A DNA stretch of 64,000 nt. Origin: Nocardia aurantiaca (GTDB lineage Bacteria > Actinomycetota > Actinomycetes > Mycobacteriales > Mycobacteriaceae). Numbering within the stretch: the first letter of the stretch is position 1; each line of letters starts with the position of its first letter. The stretch spans positions 124,001 through 188,000 of the forward strand of contig NZ_WMBB01000013.1 of assembly GCF_009708175.1 (NCBI RefSeq), written 5' to 3'. The notes beneath the pieces were generated by a model. That model did no database searches and had not been told where the DNA came from. It saw only the letters and a list, made by a program, of their open reading frames with translations. The position numbers and the translations under genes were made by a program. Of this stretch, positions 7,983 to 18,233 are shown in pieces.

Positions 7983-8336
7983 ATGAGTATCGTTCCAGAA
8001 GAGGCGGCTGCACGCCGCGACCGTATTCAGAGTGCAATCTCTCAGGTTCGCGGCCGCGCCGAAACATCCGGTGGCGCGGTGGTCGTTGAAACTGATATGA
8101 ACGGAAAGATCACCAATCTCCAAATCTCGCAATCCGCAATGTCCGTCGATCCCGGTCGGCTAGCGAGGGCAATCACGCGGTGCCATGAGACTGCTACGGA
8201 ACGGGCCGAAGCCGAGGCCGGTAGACTATTTGAAAAATTGCGGGATTCGACTGATCTATCGTCACAACCAACCCCGCCAAACTCGCAAGAGTGGGAGGAG
8301 CTGCCCCCTCCGCTCCGCATCACACACTCGGTATGA
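7983..8336 (+). CDS. YbaB/EbfC-like protein of the toxin locus
   Basis: A 117-residue protein with the YbaB/EbfC fold layout: an N-terminal helix (EEAAARRDRIQSAISQVRGRA), a strand pair (GAVVVETDMNGKITNLQIS), then a C-terminal helix (RLARAITRCHETATERAEAEAGRLFEKL). Actinomycete type VII toxin loci very often carry such a gene beside the WXG100 genes, and toxin locus 2 of this window has one too (55360-55869). ATG 7983 is chosen; earlier in-frame starts lie in the gap. Role unknown; a chaperone or nucleoid protein are both possible. Confidence 0.65.
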   Translation: MSIVPEEAAARRDRIQSAISQVRGRAETSGGAVVVETDMNGKITNLQISQSAMSVDPGRLARAITRCHETATERAEAEAGRLFEKLRDSTDLSSQPTPPNSQEWEELPPPLRITHSV

Positions 8337-8670
8337 CTTCAGGAGCCTCGGGCCGCACAGTGGCCACCGAGACCCTGTCCTATCGGCCGACCTTCGCTCC
8401 TCAGCACTGAACTCCGCGCCACGGCTGCCGTCGTAGATCGGCCCCGCGAATGCCGTATATCCGATGGCTGCACTCAAATTCGTTGGTGTACACGGTCTGC
8501 ACCGAACTCGGATGGCTGGCCGACTGAAGACAACACCTTATTATGGCCCATTTGTCGTCGTGCGAATTTCGAGCCTCCGGACGAACCGGCTCCGGAAACG
8601 TATCCACAAGATCGTGATCGATTCGTGAAGCGTTAACCTGGGCCTGTCCACCACCGCAGGGAGGAACACG
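8337..8670. other. Intergenic stretch at the right end of toxin locus 1
   Basis: 334 bases without a convincing gene on either strand. The minus-strand frames here mirror the next gene and are not coding. The last 20 bases hold the GGGAGGA ribosome site of the following gene. No att-like repeat of the 4.95-kb tRNA relic was seen. Confidence 0.4.
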
Positions 8671-9099
8671 ATGGCGAGTCTGTTCGCGAACGTGCTGAAG
8701 GCACATCAGTGGATCTACGAGAACAGCAACGGATTGGTCGGGCACAAGCTGTTGTTCGGGAATCCGACGCTGCTGCTGCGCACAGTGGGTCGCAGAACCG
8801 GCAAGGAACGCACCAGTGCGCTCACCTACGCGCAGGACCACGAGGACTACCTCGTGACCGCGTCCAACGGCGGGTCGCCGAAGCCACCGGGGTGGCTGGC
8901 CAATGTGAAGGCCAAGGCGGACTGCGAGATTCAGGTCGGCACCACGCGGATCCCGGTGACGGCGACGGCCACCTATCCGAACGATCCGGAGTACGCGCGC
9001 CGGTTCCAGCTCGTCGACAAGGTGAACCAGGGCCGCTACACGCGGTATCAGAAGATGACCACGCGCCCCATCGCCGTAGTGGTGCTCACCCCGCGCTGA
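8671..9099 (+). CDS. Deazaflavin (F420)-dependent nitroreductase-family protein (DUF385)
   Basis: A 142-residue split-barrel protein. LLLRTVGRRTGKERTSALTYAQDHEDYLVTASNGG is read as successive pieces: the 'TxGRxTGKxR..PL' F420-phosphate binding region, then YLV.ASNGG. PPGWLANVKAKADCEIQVG follows, with the W-x-N-L-x-A-x-P-like pattern, and the end is YQKMTTRPIAVVVL. This is the signature of the Ddn/Rv3547 family, which uses reduced F420 to reduce nitroaromatics, quinones or fatty acids. An excellent GGAGG lies 7 bases before ATG 8671. It is monocistronic. Confidence 0.8.
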   Translation: MASLFANVLKAHQWIYENSNGLVGHKLLFGNPTLLLRTVGRRTGKERTSALTYAQDHEDYLVTASNGGSPKPPGWLANVKAKADCEIQVGTTRIPVTATATYPNDPEYARRFQLVDKVNQGRYTRYQKMTTRPIAVVVLTPR

Positions 9100-9149
9100 C
9101 CGCGTCTCGACTGGACCTCACGGGTAAGGGTCGACTATCCTGCCTGACC

Positions 9150-9287
9150 TAGAGGGGAGTACTTCCCACGAATCACTCCGGTCAGTACGGGCCGCGCCGA
9201 CGCGTCCCCCGGATGGTTGCCCGCCGCAGTGACATACAGGGGCGGGTGAAGGAGACCTCGGCTGGTTTTCCCTGCCCGAGGAGGTCC
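9150..9287 (+). promoter_or_regulatory. Probable yybP-ykoY manganese riboswitch before the TerC gene
   Basis: The leader contains GGGGAGTA (9154-9161), the conserved L1 element of the yybP-ykoY (Mn2+) riboswitch. About 90 bases later, right before the TerC-family start, a hairpin pairs CCTCGG (9256-9261) with CCGAGG (9276-9281) and buries the GAGGAGG ribosome site at 9278-9284. TerC/Alx exporters are classical members of this regulon. Predicted logic: Mn2+ binding opens the ribosome site and switches the exporter on. Confidence 0.6.
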
Positions 9288-9288
9288 C

Positions 9289-10332
9289 ATGAGTCCTACC
9301 CTGTCCGTTCTCGCGAGTTCCACCGCTATCGACAGTGTCGGTACGCCCTGGCTGTGGGGCGGAACCATGGCCGCGGTACTGGCGCTGCTGATCCTCGACT
9401 TCGCGCTCACCCGGCGTCCGCATGAGGTGTCGATGCGCGAGGCCATCGCCTGGACCGTCTTCTACATCACCCTGCCCATCGCCTTCGGCATCTTCCTGTG
9501 GTTCAACGACGGCGGCGCGCCGGCCATGGAGTTCTTCACCGGCTACCTGCTGGAGAAGTCGCTGTCGGTGGACAACCTCTTCATCTTCATGCTGCTGCTG
9601 TCGGCCTTCGCGGTCCCGGCCGCGCTGGCGCAGCGAGTGCTGCTGTACGGCATCGCGGGCGCGCTGGTGCTACGCGGCATCTTCATCGCCCTCGGCGCGG
9701 CCGCCCTGGCCACCCTGGACTGGGCGTTCCTGCTGTTCGGCATGATCCTGCTGGTCACCGCGGTGAAGCTGCTCGCCGACGCGGCCGGCGGGCACAAGCA
9801 GGAGCTGGATGTGTCCGCCATGAAATCGGTGCAGCTGATGCGCCGTGTCTGGCCGGTCACCGACGACTACCGCGGCACCAAAATGGCGGTCCGCGAACCG
9901 GATCCGGCCCAGCCCGGCACAGTCCGCCGCGCCCTCACCCCGCTGGCGCTGGTGGTAGCCGCGGTCATGGCCACCGATATCGTCTTCGCCGTCGACTCGG
10001 TCCCCGCGGTCTACGGCGTCACCGGCGACCCGTTCCTGGTCTTCGCCACCAACGCCTTCGCCCTTCTGGGCCTGCGCGCCCTGTATTTCGTCCTCCACGC
10101 CGCGCTCTCCCGCCTGGTCCACCTGGCCTACGGCCTGGCCGCCATCCTCGCCTTCATCGGCGTGAAGCTGGTCCTGCACTGGGCCCACGGCATCTGGAGC
10201 GGCGTCCCCCAAATCCCCACGGCCACCTCACTTCTCGTGATCGTGCTGGTGCTGGTGACGGTGACCTTCACCAGTCTGCGCGCGACCCGCACGCGGGAAG
10301 CGCGGACCGAGATCACCGCTCGCACCGCGTGA
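9289..10332 (+). CDS. TerC/Alx-family membrane protein (probable Mn2+ exporter)
   Basis: A 347-residue integral membrane protein with about nine helices. The two family signatures are LEKSLSVDNLFIFMLLL near residue 85 and MATDIVFAVDSVPAVYGVTG near 230, followed by DPFLVFATNAFALLGLRALYF. The buried acidic residues (D in SVDN, D in ATDI and AVDS) form the metal path in this family. Length and order match Alx/TerC proteins, which export manganese and sometimes confer tellurite resistance. The GAGGAGG ribosome site is locked in a leader hairpin that looks like a manganese riboswitch, which supports a Mn2+ role. Confidence 0.85.
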   Translation: MSPTLSVLASSTAIDSVGTPWLWGGTMAAVLALLILDFALTRRPHEVSMREAIAWTVFYITLPIAFGIFLWFNDGGAPAMEFFTGYLLEKSLSVDNLFIFMLLLSAFAVPAALAQRVLLYGIAGALVLRGIFIALGAAALATLDWAFLLFGMILLVTAVKLLADAAGGHKQELDVSAMKSVQLMRRVWPVTDDYRGTKMAVREPDPAQPGTVRRALTPLALVVAAVMATDIVFAVDSVPAVYGVTGDPFLVFATNAFALLGLRALYFVLHAALSRLVHLAYGLAAILAFIGVKLVLHWAHGIWSGVPQIPTATSLLVIVLVLVTVTFTSLRATRTREARTEITARTA

Positions 10333-10404
10333 TCCGTGCCGCGCGGCCCGCGATGTTCCGAATGGCGCTCGCGATCTGCCCCGAAATCAACGTAGCGTGA
10401 AGCT

Positions 10405-10890
10405 ATGCTGCTGCGCCGTTCCCAGCGTCCACGGCTCGAACAAGTCAATCGAGCCGTGGACGCGCTCGAGCTTCCGGAGGCGGTGTTCAAGACCTGTCCG
10501 TGGCAGCCGCGTGAGCTGGTGGAAACCGGTCTGCGGCAATGGTTGCGCTGCTGCGGAGCGGCGATGCGCGACGATCGGGTGATCGGCATGCCCTCGCATG
10601 CCGTGGACGAGGCTTGGCACGGACTCATCCTGTGTACGAAGCGGTACGCGCGGTTGTGCGACAGCGCGTACGGCAGGTTTCTGCATCACTTCCCCGATGG
10701 CGAGGGCACGGGTTCGGGAGACCCGATGGCGGAGCAGCTGGGGCGCACGGTGGTCGCCTGGTCGTTCGTGGCGCGACCAGGCGAAGCATGCGTGCTGTGG
10801 GACCTGGATACCGTTGTGGGAGTGGACCATCCGTGGGGGATCCCATTGGAGCGGGTCCACTCCATCGAGGCGGCGCTACGGACGAGCTGA
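10405..10890 (+). CDS. Glycine-rich-domain-containing-protein-like (GRDP-like) protein
   Basis: A 161-residue soluble protein. Its centre, AVDEAWHGLILCTKRYARLC then YGRFLHHFP, matches the D-x-x-W-H-x-F/L-I-L-x-T..Y..FC...G.F.HH.P pattern of plant/bacterial GRDP-like proteins, with conserved Trp and His residues. Function in bacteria is unknown. It faces a Gly/Cys-rich membrane protein gene on the other strand only 37 bases away; that type of pairing suggests a shared pathway. Start ATG 10405 is the first reasonable one. Confidence 0.55.
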   Translation: MLLRRSQRPRLEQVNRAVDALELPEAVFKTCPWQPRELVETGLRQWLRCCGAAMRDDRVIGMPSHAVDEAWHGLILCTKRYARLCDSAYGRFLHHFPDGEGTGSGDPMAEQLGRTVVAWSFVARPGEACVLWDLDTVVGVDHPWGIPLERVHSIEAALRTS

Positions 10891-10927
10891 CCGGCGCTCG
10901 GTCCGGTATCGTATCGCGATGGGCCGG

Positions 10928-11090
10928 CTAGCTGCCACCGCCGCAACCACCACCGCCGCAGCCGCTGCCGCCGCCGCAACCGCTGCCGCCGCCGCAACCG
11001 CTGCCGCCACCGCCACAACCGCTGTGGCCACCGCCATGGCCGTGGCCGCTGCCGCCGCCGCAACCGCTGTGGCCACCGCCATGGCCGCCA
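10928..11090 (-). repeat. Coding tandem repeats of a Gly/Ser/Cys unit
   Basis: Imperfect tandem copies of 18-base units (encoding SGCGGG) and of longer units (encoding GHGGGHSGCGGG) make up the 3' half of the preceding gene. Such repeats are prone to copy-number change. Confidence 0.7.
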
Positions 11091-11269
11091 CCGTAGGTCG
11101 ATCCGCCACCGCTGTCGCTCGAGCTGCCGCCCCAGTCGCCTCCGGCCGCACCGTATCCCCAACTCTTGCCGCGACTTCCACGGCGAGGGTCAGGCTTGTT
11201 CCGGGTAGTAACAGCCGTCAAGACGACCAGAGCGATCACAATGGCAACACAGATTATTCCGCCAACCAT
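10928..11269 (-). CDS. Small membrane-anchored Gly/Cys-rich repeat protein
   Basis: 113 residues: one N-terminal membrane helix (VGGIICVAIVIALVVLTAV, residues 2-20), a short basic stretch (TTRNKPDPRRGSRGK), then a tail made almost only of Gly, Ser, Cys and His, ending in repeats of the unit SGCGGG. The start ATG 11269 has GGGAGGAGG seven bases upstream; an upstream GTG at 11293 is possible but poorer. Cys pairs at regular intervals suggest metal binding, lipidation or cross-linking; none is proven. It converges on the GRDP-like gene. Confidence 0.6.
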   Translation of the reverse strand: MVGGIICVAIVIALVVLTAVTTRNKPDPRRGSRGKSWGYGAAGGDWGGSSSDSGGGSTYGGGHGGGHSGCGGGSGHGHGGGHSGCGGGGSGCGGGSGCGGGSGCGGGGCGGGS

Positions 11270-11408
11270 CGTCGGCCTCCTCCCCCGCCTCACGGCCCCT
11301 CCGACCGCGAGATATAGCCGAAAGCTACGCCAGGGAGAATCGGTACGACAAACCCATTTTCCGAGGGGCTCATCGCCGGTGTGAACCCTCGCCGAAACGG
11401 GTACTCGG

Positions 11409-13190
11409 TTATGTCAGCTTCACCCGTGCCGCGAAGAAGCGGGCGACGGCCGGGGCGAAGCGGTTGAAGCGGTACTGGAGCCAGGCTTCGGGGGTAACCG
11501 GGACGACGTCGCGGCCGCGCTCCACGGCCTTGACGATCTGGTCGGCGACCTTCTCGGGGCCGTAGCGGCGGGCCGCGTAGAGCTTGTCGTAGCGCTGCTG
11601 CTCGGCGGCCTCGTCTGCGGCGGAGACGCCCGAGAAGCGGGTGGTGGCAACGATATTGGTGTGAACGATGCCGGGGCAGATGGTGTGCACGCCGATGCCC
11701 TTGCCCGCCAGTTCCGCGCGCAGGCAGTCGGAGAACATGAAGACCGCCGACTTGGAGGTCGAGTAGGCGGCGAAGCCGCGCTGGGGGGTGTAGGCGGCCA
11801 TGGAGGAGAGATTGACGATGTGGCCGCCGAGGCCGCGGTCGGCCATGGCCTTGCCGAAGGTGCGGCAGCCATTGATGACACCGTGCAGATTGATATCGAG
11901 GACCCGGTCGAATTCGGCTGCGGGGGTGTCGAAGAAATCGCCCGCCGCGCCCACGCCGGCATTGTTGATCAGGATGTCGGGCACACCGTGCGTGGCGATG
12001 ACCGCGGCCGCGTGCTCGGCCACGGCTTCCTCGCTGGAGACGTCGAGCTGGTAGGCGTGCGCGGTACCGCCTTCGGCGGCAATGAGATCCACGGTCTCCT
12101 TGGCCGAGTCCACATTGATATCGGAGAGCACGACCTCCGCGCCCTCGCGGGCGAAGGCGAGCGCCGTCTCGCGCCCGATGCCGCTGCCACCGCCCGTGAT
12201 CACCAGCAGCTGGTTCTCGAAAGGCCGCTGCGGCGTGCCGACTTCGGCGCGCCGCAGCGCGCGCGGGGCCTCTCCCGTCCGCAGCGAGTCGATGAGCTCG
12301 AGCGTGGAGGTGGCCAGCAGCTCCGGGTGCGAGAACGGCAGCCAATGCCCGCCGCCGACCTCGCGCCGGTACAGGTTGGGCGCCCAGTCCTTGGTGTCGT
12401 CGTAACCGGCGGGCCGCACCGCCACATCCCGGCGCGCGATGATCAGCTGCACCGGCACCTCGGTGCGGCGCTCGCGCGGATCGCTCAGTCGTTGCAGGAT
12501 ATTCGCGCGGTAGATGCGCATGCCGTCGAAGAAGTCGCGCCGGAACTCCGGGCCGAGCTTGATGTTCGCCGGCGAGGTCTCGTTCATCAGGGCGACGAAG
12601 CGCGACCACATCTTCTCGGTGCCCAGCGGCGCGAGCACCACCCGCGGCACTCCAGGCGTCATGAACAGCCCGGTATAGGCCGAGGACAGCAGCTGGGTGA
12701 ACGGCCCCCACACCTTGCCGCGCGACAGGCGCGACCGCACCCACGCGCCCAGGTGGTCCAGGTTGGGCCCGGATACCGAGGTGAAGGAGGCGATCCGCCC
12801 GGCGGCCCGCGGCTCGCAGACGGCCTCCCACATCTGCACCGAACCCCAGTCGTGGGCCAGGATATGCACGGGCGCATCGGGACTCACCGCGTCGGCGACG
12901 GCGAAGAAGTCGGCCGCGAAGTGCTCGAGCCGATAGTCCTCGGTGCGGTCGGTGCGGGTGGAGCGCCCGTGCCCGCGGGTGTCGTAGGTGACCACGTGGA
13001 AGCGGTCGGCCAGCAGTGGCACCACGCGATCCCAGAGGTGGTGGTCATCGGGCCAGCCGTGGACCAGCACAATGGTGTCTTGGGATTCTCCACCGGCCAA
13101 CGGTTCACCGTATTCGTAGACGGCGATGTCGAACTCGCCGCTGCGCACCAGGCGCTCGGCGGCGGGAAGGACGGCGGGGTGATCGGTCAC
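11409..13190 (-). CDS. ephD: EphD-like bifunctional epoxide hydrolase / short-chain dehydrogenase
   Basis: A 593-residue two-domain enzyme. Residues about 1-310 are an alpha/beta hydrolase of the epoxide-hydrolase type: oxyanion loop VHGWPDDHH, DTRGHGRS, nucleophile Asp in AHDWGSVQM, catalytic His in GGGHWLPFSHPE. Residues 325-593 are an SDR with TGGGSGIG, NNAG and the catalytic YSTSK. Length and domain order equal M. tuberculosis EphD (592 residues), which acts on epoxy-mycolates. It ends an operon of three minus-strand genes, after the ferredoxin reductase (24-base gap) and the metal-dependent hydrolase-like gene. Confidence 0.85.
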   Translation of the reverse strand: MTDHPAVLPAAERLVRSGEFDIAVYEYGEPLAGGESQDTIVLVHGWPDDHHLWDRVVPLLADRFHVVTYDTRGHGRSTRTDRTEDYRLEHFAADFFAVADAVSPDAPVHILAHDWGSVQMWEAVCEPRAAGRIASFTSVSGPNLDHLGAWVRSRLSRGKVWGPFTQLLSSAYTGLFMTPGVPRVVLAPLGTEKMWSRFVALMNETSPANIKLGPEFRRDFFDGMRIYRANILQRLSDPRERRTEVPVQLIIARRDVAVRPAGYDDTKDWAPNLYRREVGGGHWLPFSHPELLATSTLELIDSLRTGEAPRALRRAEVGTPQRPFENQLLVITGGGSGIGRETALAFAREGAEVVLSDINVDSAKETVDLIAAEGGTAHAYQLDVSSEEAVAEHAAAVIATHGVPDILINNAGVGAAGDFFDTPAAEFDRVLDINLHGVINGCRTFGKAMADRGLGGHIVNLSSMAAYTPQRGFAAYSTSKSAVFMFSDCLRAELAGKGIGVHTICPGIVHTNIVATTRFSGVSAADEAAEQQRYDKLYAARRYGPEKVADQIVKAVERGRDVVPVTPEAWLQYRFNRFAPAVARFFAARVKLT

Positions 13191-13214
13191 GATTTTCTCC
13201 TCATTGAGAGGGCG

Positions 13215-14324
13215 CTAGAGATCCAGCACCAAACAATCCCCGCCGCAACGGGATACGCAGATGAGCATGTCGCCGGCCGCGCGTTCGGCGTCGGTGAGCG
13301 CGGTGTCGCGATGGTCGACCTCACCGGAGCGCACCCGCACCACGCAGGTGCGGCAGAAGCCCTGACGGCACGAATACGAGCTGTCCGGACGGACTTTCAG
13401 CACTTCCTCGAGCACCGATTTGTCCGCGGGCACGTCGATCACCTCACCGGTGCGGGCCAGCTCCACCCGGAAGGCGGTGCCGTTCACCACCGGCGGTGGC
13501 GAGAAGCGCTCGGAATACAGTTCCACGCCGGGCATCTCGCGAATGGCGTCGGTGATGAGCTGCGTCATCACGATCGGCCCGCAGCAGTAGACGGAGGTGT
13601 CGGACCCGACCCCCGGCAGCAGATCCGCCGCGGTCGGAATCCCGTGCGCGTCATCGGTGCGCACGGTGACCCGGTCCCCGAACGACTCCACCTCCGACAG
13701 GAACGGAATGGTGTCGCGGGACCGCCCGACGTACACCATGCTCCACTCGACACCCAGCCGGTCGGCCATCCGGATCATCGGAAGGATCGGCGTGATGCCG
13801 ATGCCGCCTGCCACGAAATGCACTCGCGCGGCGGAGGATCCGTACCCCGGCGGCACGAACGGGAACGCGTTGCGCGGCCCCCGCACCGACACCGGGGTGC
13901 CCACGGCCAGCTCCCCGTGCACCTCCAGCGACCCGCCATTGCCCTCCGGAACGCGCCGCACCGCAACGCGATACGCGTGCCGGTCGGCCGGGTCGCCGCA
14001 CAGCGAGTACTGTCGCACCTTCCCCGAGGGCAATTCGAGATCCACATGCGCGCCCGGCCGCCATTCGGGCAGCTCCCGTCCGTCGGGCGCGGTCAGCAGC
14101 AGGCTGATCACATCGGTGTCGTGCGCCTCCACCCGGCGTTCGGCGACCACCAGCGGAATCCGCCAGTCGTTCACTTGCGCATCGGGCCGGCGCCGGTTCA
14201 CGAACGCGCTCCAGCGCAAACGGCTTTCGGCGATGAAGTCCAGCACCCGGGTGGTCCGGTCGGCCCGCCCCTTACCGAACAGGTCCCGTGGCGGCGTGGT
14301 GGGGACGGGTCGGATCGCGCTCAC
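13215..14324 (-). CDS. Phthalate-dioxygenase-reductase-like flavin/2Fe-2S oxidoreductase
   Basis: 369 residues in the order FMN/FAD domain, NAD domain, C-terminal plant-type ferredoxin. Flavin contact is GKVRQYSLCGDP, NAD binding is HFVAGGIGITPILPMI, and the cluster ligands are SCRQGFCRTC (C-x4-C-x2-C) and a last Cys in CVSRC. The PDR/VanB family delivers electrons from NADH to an oxygenase. Its start overlaps the stop of the upstream metal-dependent hydrolase-like gene by 4 bases (ATGA). A partner di-iron or lipid-modifying enzyme in the operon is plausible. There is an N-terminal extension of about 50 residues, as in mycobacterial homologues. Confidence 0.8.
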   Translation of the reverse strand: MSAIRPVPTTPPRDLFGKGRADRTTRVLDFIAESRLRWSAFVNRRRPDAQVNDWRIPLVVAERRVEAHDTDVISLLLTAPDGRELPEWRPGAHVDLELPSGKVRQYSLCGDPADRHAYRVAVRRVPEGNGGSLEVHGELAVGTPVSVRGPRNAFPFVPPGYGSSAARVHFVAGGIGITPILPMIRMADRLGVEWSMVYVGRSRDTIPFLSEVESFGDRVTVRTDDAHGIPTAADLLPGVGSDTSVYCCGPIVMTQLITDAIREMPGVELYSERFSPPPVVNGTAFRVELARTGEVIDVPADKSVLEEVLKVRPDSSYSCRQGFCRTCVVRVRSGEVDHRDTALTDAERAAGDMLICVSRCGGDCLVLDL

Positions 14325-15226
14325 GAGGCCAGCGCCCGGGCAGCCGGGGACTGCGCCAGATAGGCCACCGCCTGCGCGGTCGAGCCGACACCCTCAGGGC
14401 TGTAGCCCGGCTTGTAGGTGGACAGCGCGCTCACCAGCAGCGATGGAATCCCGGGCAGCGAACCGCGCCACATGGCCCCCACGATCCGCATGATCAGCAT
14501 CGGGTAGCGGTGATCGGGCAGCGACGGGTCGGCGTGCACCAGGAACTTGCTGCCGCGCAGCAGCAGCGCGATGAAGATCGGGAAGACGATCAGCATGAGG
14601 GCGCCGCGGCGCACGTAGCCGATGTCGAAGTACTCGGCCACGTCGTGGGCGACCATGCGGTGCTCGACCTCTTCGGCGCCGTGCCAGCGGAACAGGTCCA
14701 GCATTTGCGGGTCGGCCTCGAACCGTTCGAGATCGGCATTGATCACCCAGTCGCCCAGGAAGGCGAAGAAGTGCTCGAGCGTCGCGATGAAACCGAGCCG
14801 CTCGACCAGTTGCTGCTGCCGGGCGGCCGGGTCGGCCGCCTCACGCGGGCCCAGGGTCTTGCGGAACAGGAACTCCGCCTGCCGCACATAGGGTTCCACG
14901 TCGATGCCGTGAGCCGCGAGCACCTGTTCGAGCGCCCCGTTGTGACTCTCGGCGTGCATGGACTCCTGGCCGATGAAGCCGAGCATGGCTTCCCGCAGCT
15001 TCTCGTCCTTGACCAGTTCGAGGGCTTCGCCGAAGGTCACCAGGAACATGCGCTCGCCTTCGGGCAGCAGCATGCTCAGGGCATTGAGGACGTGCGAGGC
15101 GATCGGTTCCTTCTTCATCCAGACCGGTTCGGTCCGCGACCAATCGAACTGCACATTCCGGGCCTGCAGCGCTACCTCTCCGGGTTCGATCACCACTCGG
15201 CGGCCCAGCCTCGGAAGTAGCTTCAT
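14321..15226 (-). CDS. Metal-dependent hydrolase-like membrane-associated protein (PF10118-like)
   Basis: A 301-residue protein with conserved His/Glu clusters on helices: GQESMHAESHN, EHFFAFLGDW and GAEEVEHRMVAHDVAEYF, an arrangement reminiscent of di-metal helical bundles. A hydrophobic segment (GALMLIVFPIFIALLL) follows. This matches the 'predicted metal-dependent hydrolase' family of actinomycetes and proteobacteria, for which no reaction is firmly known; a ferritin-like oxygenase is also possible, which would explain the reductase next door. ATG 15226 is chosen for its AGGAG site; the frame is open to 15271. It is the first gene of the ephD operon. Confidence 0.7.
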   Translation of the reverse strand: MKLLPRLGRRVVIEPGEVALQARNVQFDWSRTEPVWMKKEPIASHVLNALSMLLPEGERMFLVTFGEALELVKDEKLREAMLGFIGQESMHAESHNGALEQVLAAHGIDVEPYVRQAEFLFRKTLGPREAADPAARQQQLVERLGFIATLEHFFAFLGDWVINADLERFEADPQMLDLFRWHGAEEVEHRMVAHDVAEYFDIGYVRRGALMLIVFPIFIALLLRGSKFLVHADPSLPDHRYPMLIMRIVGAMWRGSLPGIPSLLVSALSTYKPGYSPEGVGSTAQAVAYLAQSPAARALAS

Positions 15227-15323
15227 CGGTACTCCTGGTCTCATATCGCGTTTGCTGCGTGAGCGTAGCAATATTCTACCTGTGTATGAAACCAGGAGTT
15301 ACACCTAGATTTTTCGGCCGCCG

Positions 15324-17279
<1,956 letters not shown>

Positions 17280-17404
17280 GGAGTCCTCCCCGGAACTCTG
17301 CTGGTCCGGTTTCCCGAAAATATTCCATCAATGACGTGACGAATGTACTCACGGCAAACCGGGCGCAGTCAGAGCCCGCGCCGTGAATGGTTCCGCGCGA
17401 TGTG

Positions 17405-18196
17405 CTAGCCGAGGTACGCCGCGATGGCGTCGGCGATGGCCTGCGCGAATCGGGTACGGCCATCCGGTGATTCGATGACCGCGGCATCGCCGGGATCTCG
17501 CATGTTGCCGCATTCGACGAGCGCCGTCGGGCGCTCGGAGAAGTTCAGCCCGGCCAGATCGGCGCGCGGGTTCATCCCGTCGGAGCCGACATAGGTGGAG
17601 GTGGTGAAGCCCGCCCCGGCCATGGTGTCGCGCAGGGTGGTGGCCAGCCGCACCGACGGCCCGGACTGGGTGTCGTTGAGCGCGGGCGAGGAGTAGGCGA
17701 CATGGAAGCCGTGCGCACCGGCGGGCGCGCCGTCGGCGTGGATGGAGACCACGGCCGCCGCGCCGACGCGGTTACCGAGGGTGCCGCGATCATCGACGCA
17801 CGGGCCGACCCCGCTGTCGCTGTCGCGGCTCATGATCACGTGGTAGCCGCGCACGGTGAGCAGATCGCGGACGCGCTGGGCCACATCCCAGTTGAATTCG
17901 TGCTCGGTATAGCCGTCGACGCCGCTGGTGCCGGTGGTGTTGCAGGGCTTCATGCCACCGCGGCCGTCGGGCACCTGCGCATTGATCTCGTCGGGGTGGG
18001 CCGCGCCGCCGCCATTGTGGCCGGGATCGATGACCACGGTTTGGCCGGCGATCGGAAACAGCGGGATGGCAGGCGATTCCAGCGCCGGGCGCGTGAGCGA
18101 TCCCGAAACCGATGCGGCGGCGAGGCTCTGGCCGCTGCCCGCGATCAGCAGGACGCCGCAGAGGGCCGCCAGGGACTTCCAGGTTCGGTATCGCAC
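17405..18196 (-). CDS. Secreted N-acetylmuramoyl-L-alanine amidase (Amidase_3, Rv3717/Ami1-like)
   Basis: 263 residues with a signal peptide (SLAALCGVLLIAGSGQSLAAA) and then an Amidase_3 domain. The zinc ligands are His in VIDPGHNGG, Glu in the EHEFNWD region and His in VVSIHADG; the catalytic Glu lies in TALVECGNM. The two Cys (KPCNTT and GPCVDD) could form the disulfide seen in the mycobacterial enzyme. It hydrolyses the bond between MurNAc and L-Ala in cell-wall peptidoglycan, acting in the periplasm-like space. The compact size with no wall-binding domain matches Rv3717. Confidence 0.85.
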   Translation of the reverse strand: MRYRTWKSLAALCGVLLIAGSGQSLAAASVSGSLTRPALESPAIPLFPIAGQTVVIDPGHNGGGAAHPDEINAQVPDGRGGMKPCNTTGTSGVDGYTEHEFNWDVAQRVRDLLTVRGYHVIMSRDSDSGVGPCVDDRGTLGNRVGAAAVVSIHADGAPAGAHGFHVAYSSPALNDTQSGPSVRLATTLRDTMAGAGFTTSTYVGSDGMNPRADLAGLNFSERPTALVECGNMRDPGDAAVIESPDGRTRFAQAIADAIAAYLG

Positions 18197-18233
18197 GGGA
18201 CAAACGATAACGGTTGAATCACGAACGGGTAAG

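Noticed and set aside
8401..8841. Minus-strand frame opposite the start of the F420-type gene
   Set aside because: The plus-strand gene has a GGAGG site and clear DUF385 motifs; the minus frame shows none.
11661..14363. A 900-codon plus-strand open frame
   Set aside because: It mirrors ephD and the ferredoxin reductase in full; both minus-strand genes have complete domain motifs and the plus frame has none.
17280..17404. ydaO/c-di-AMP riboswitch before the APC permease
   Set aside because: The leader is short and lacks the recognisable conserved ydaO blocks, so there is no basis for a call.
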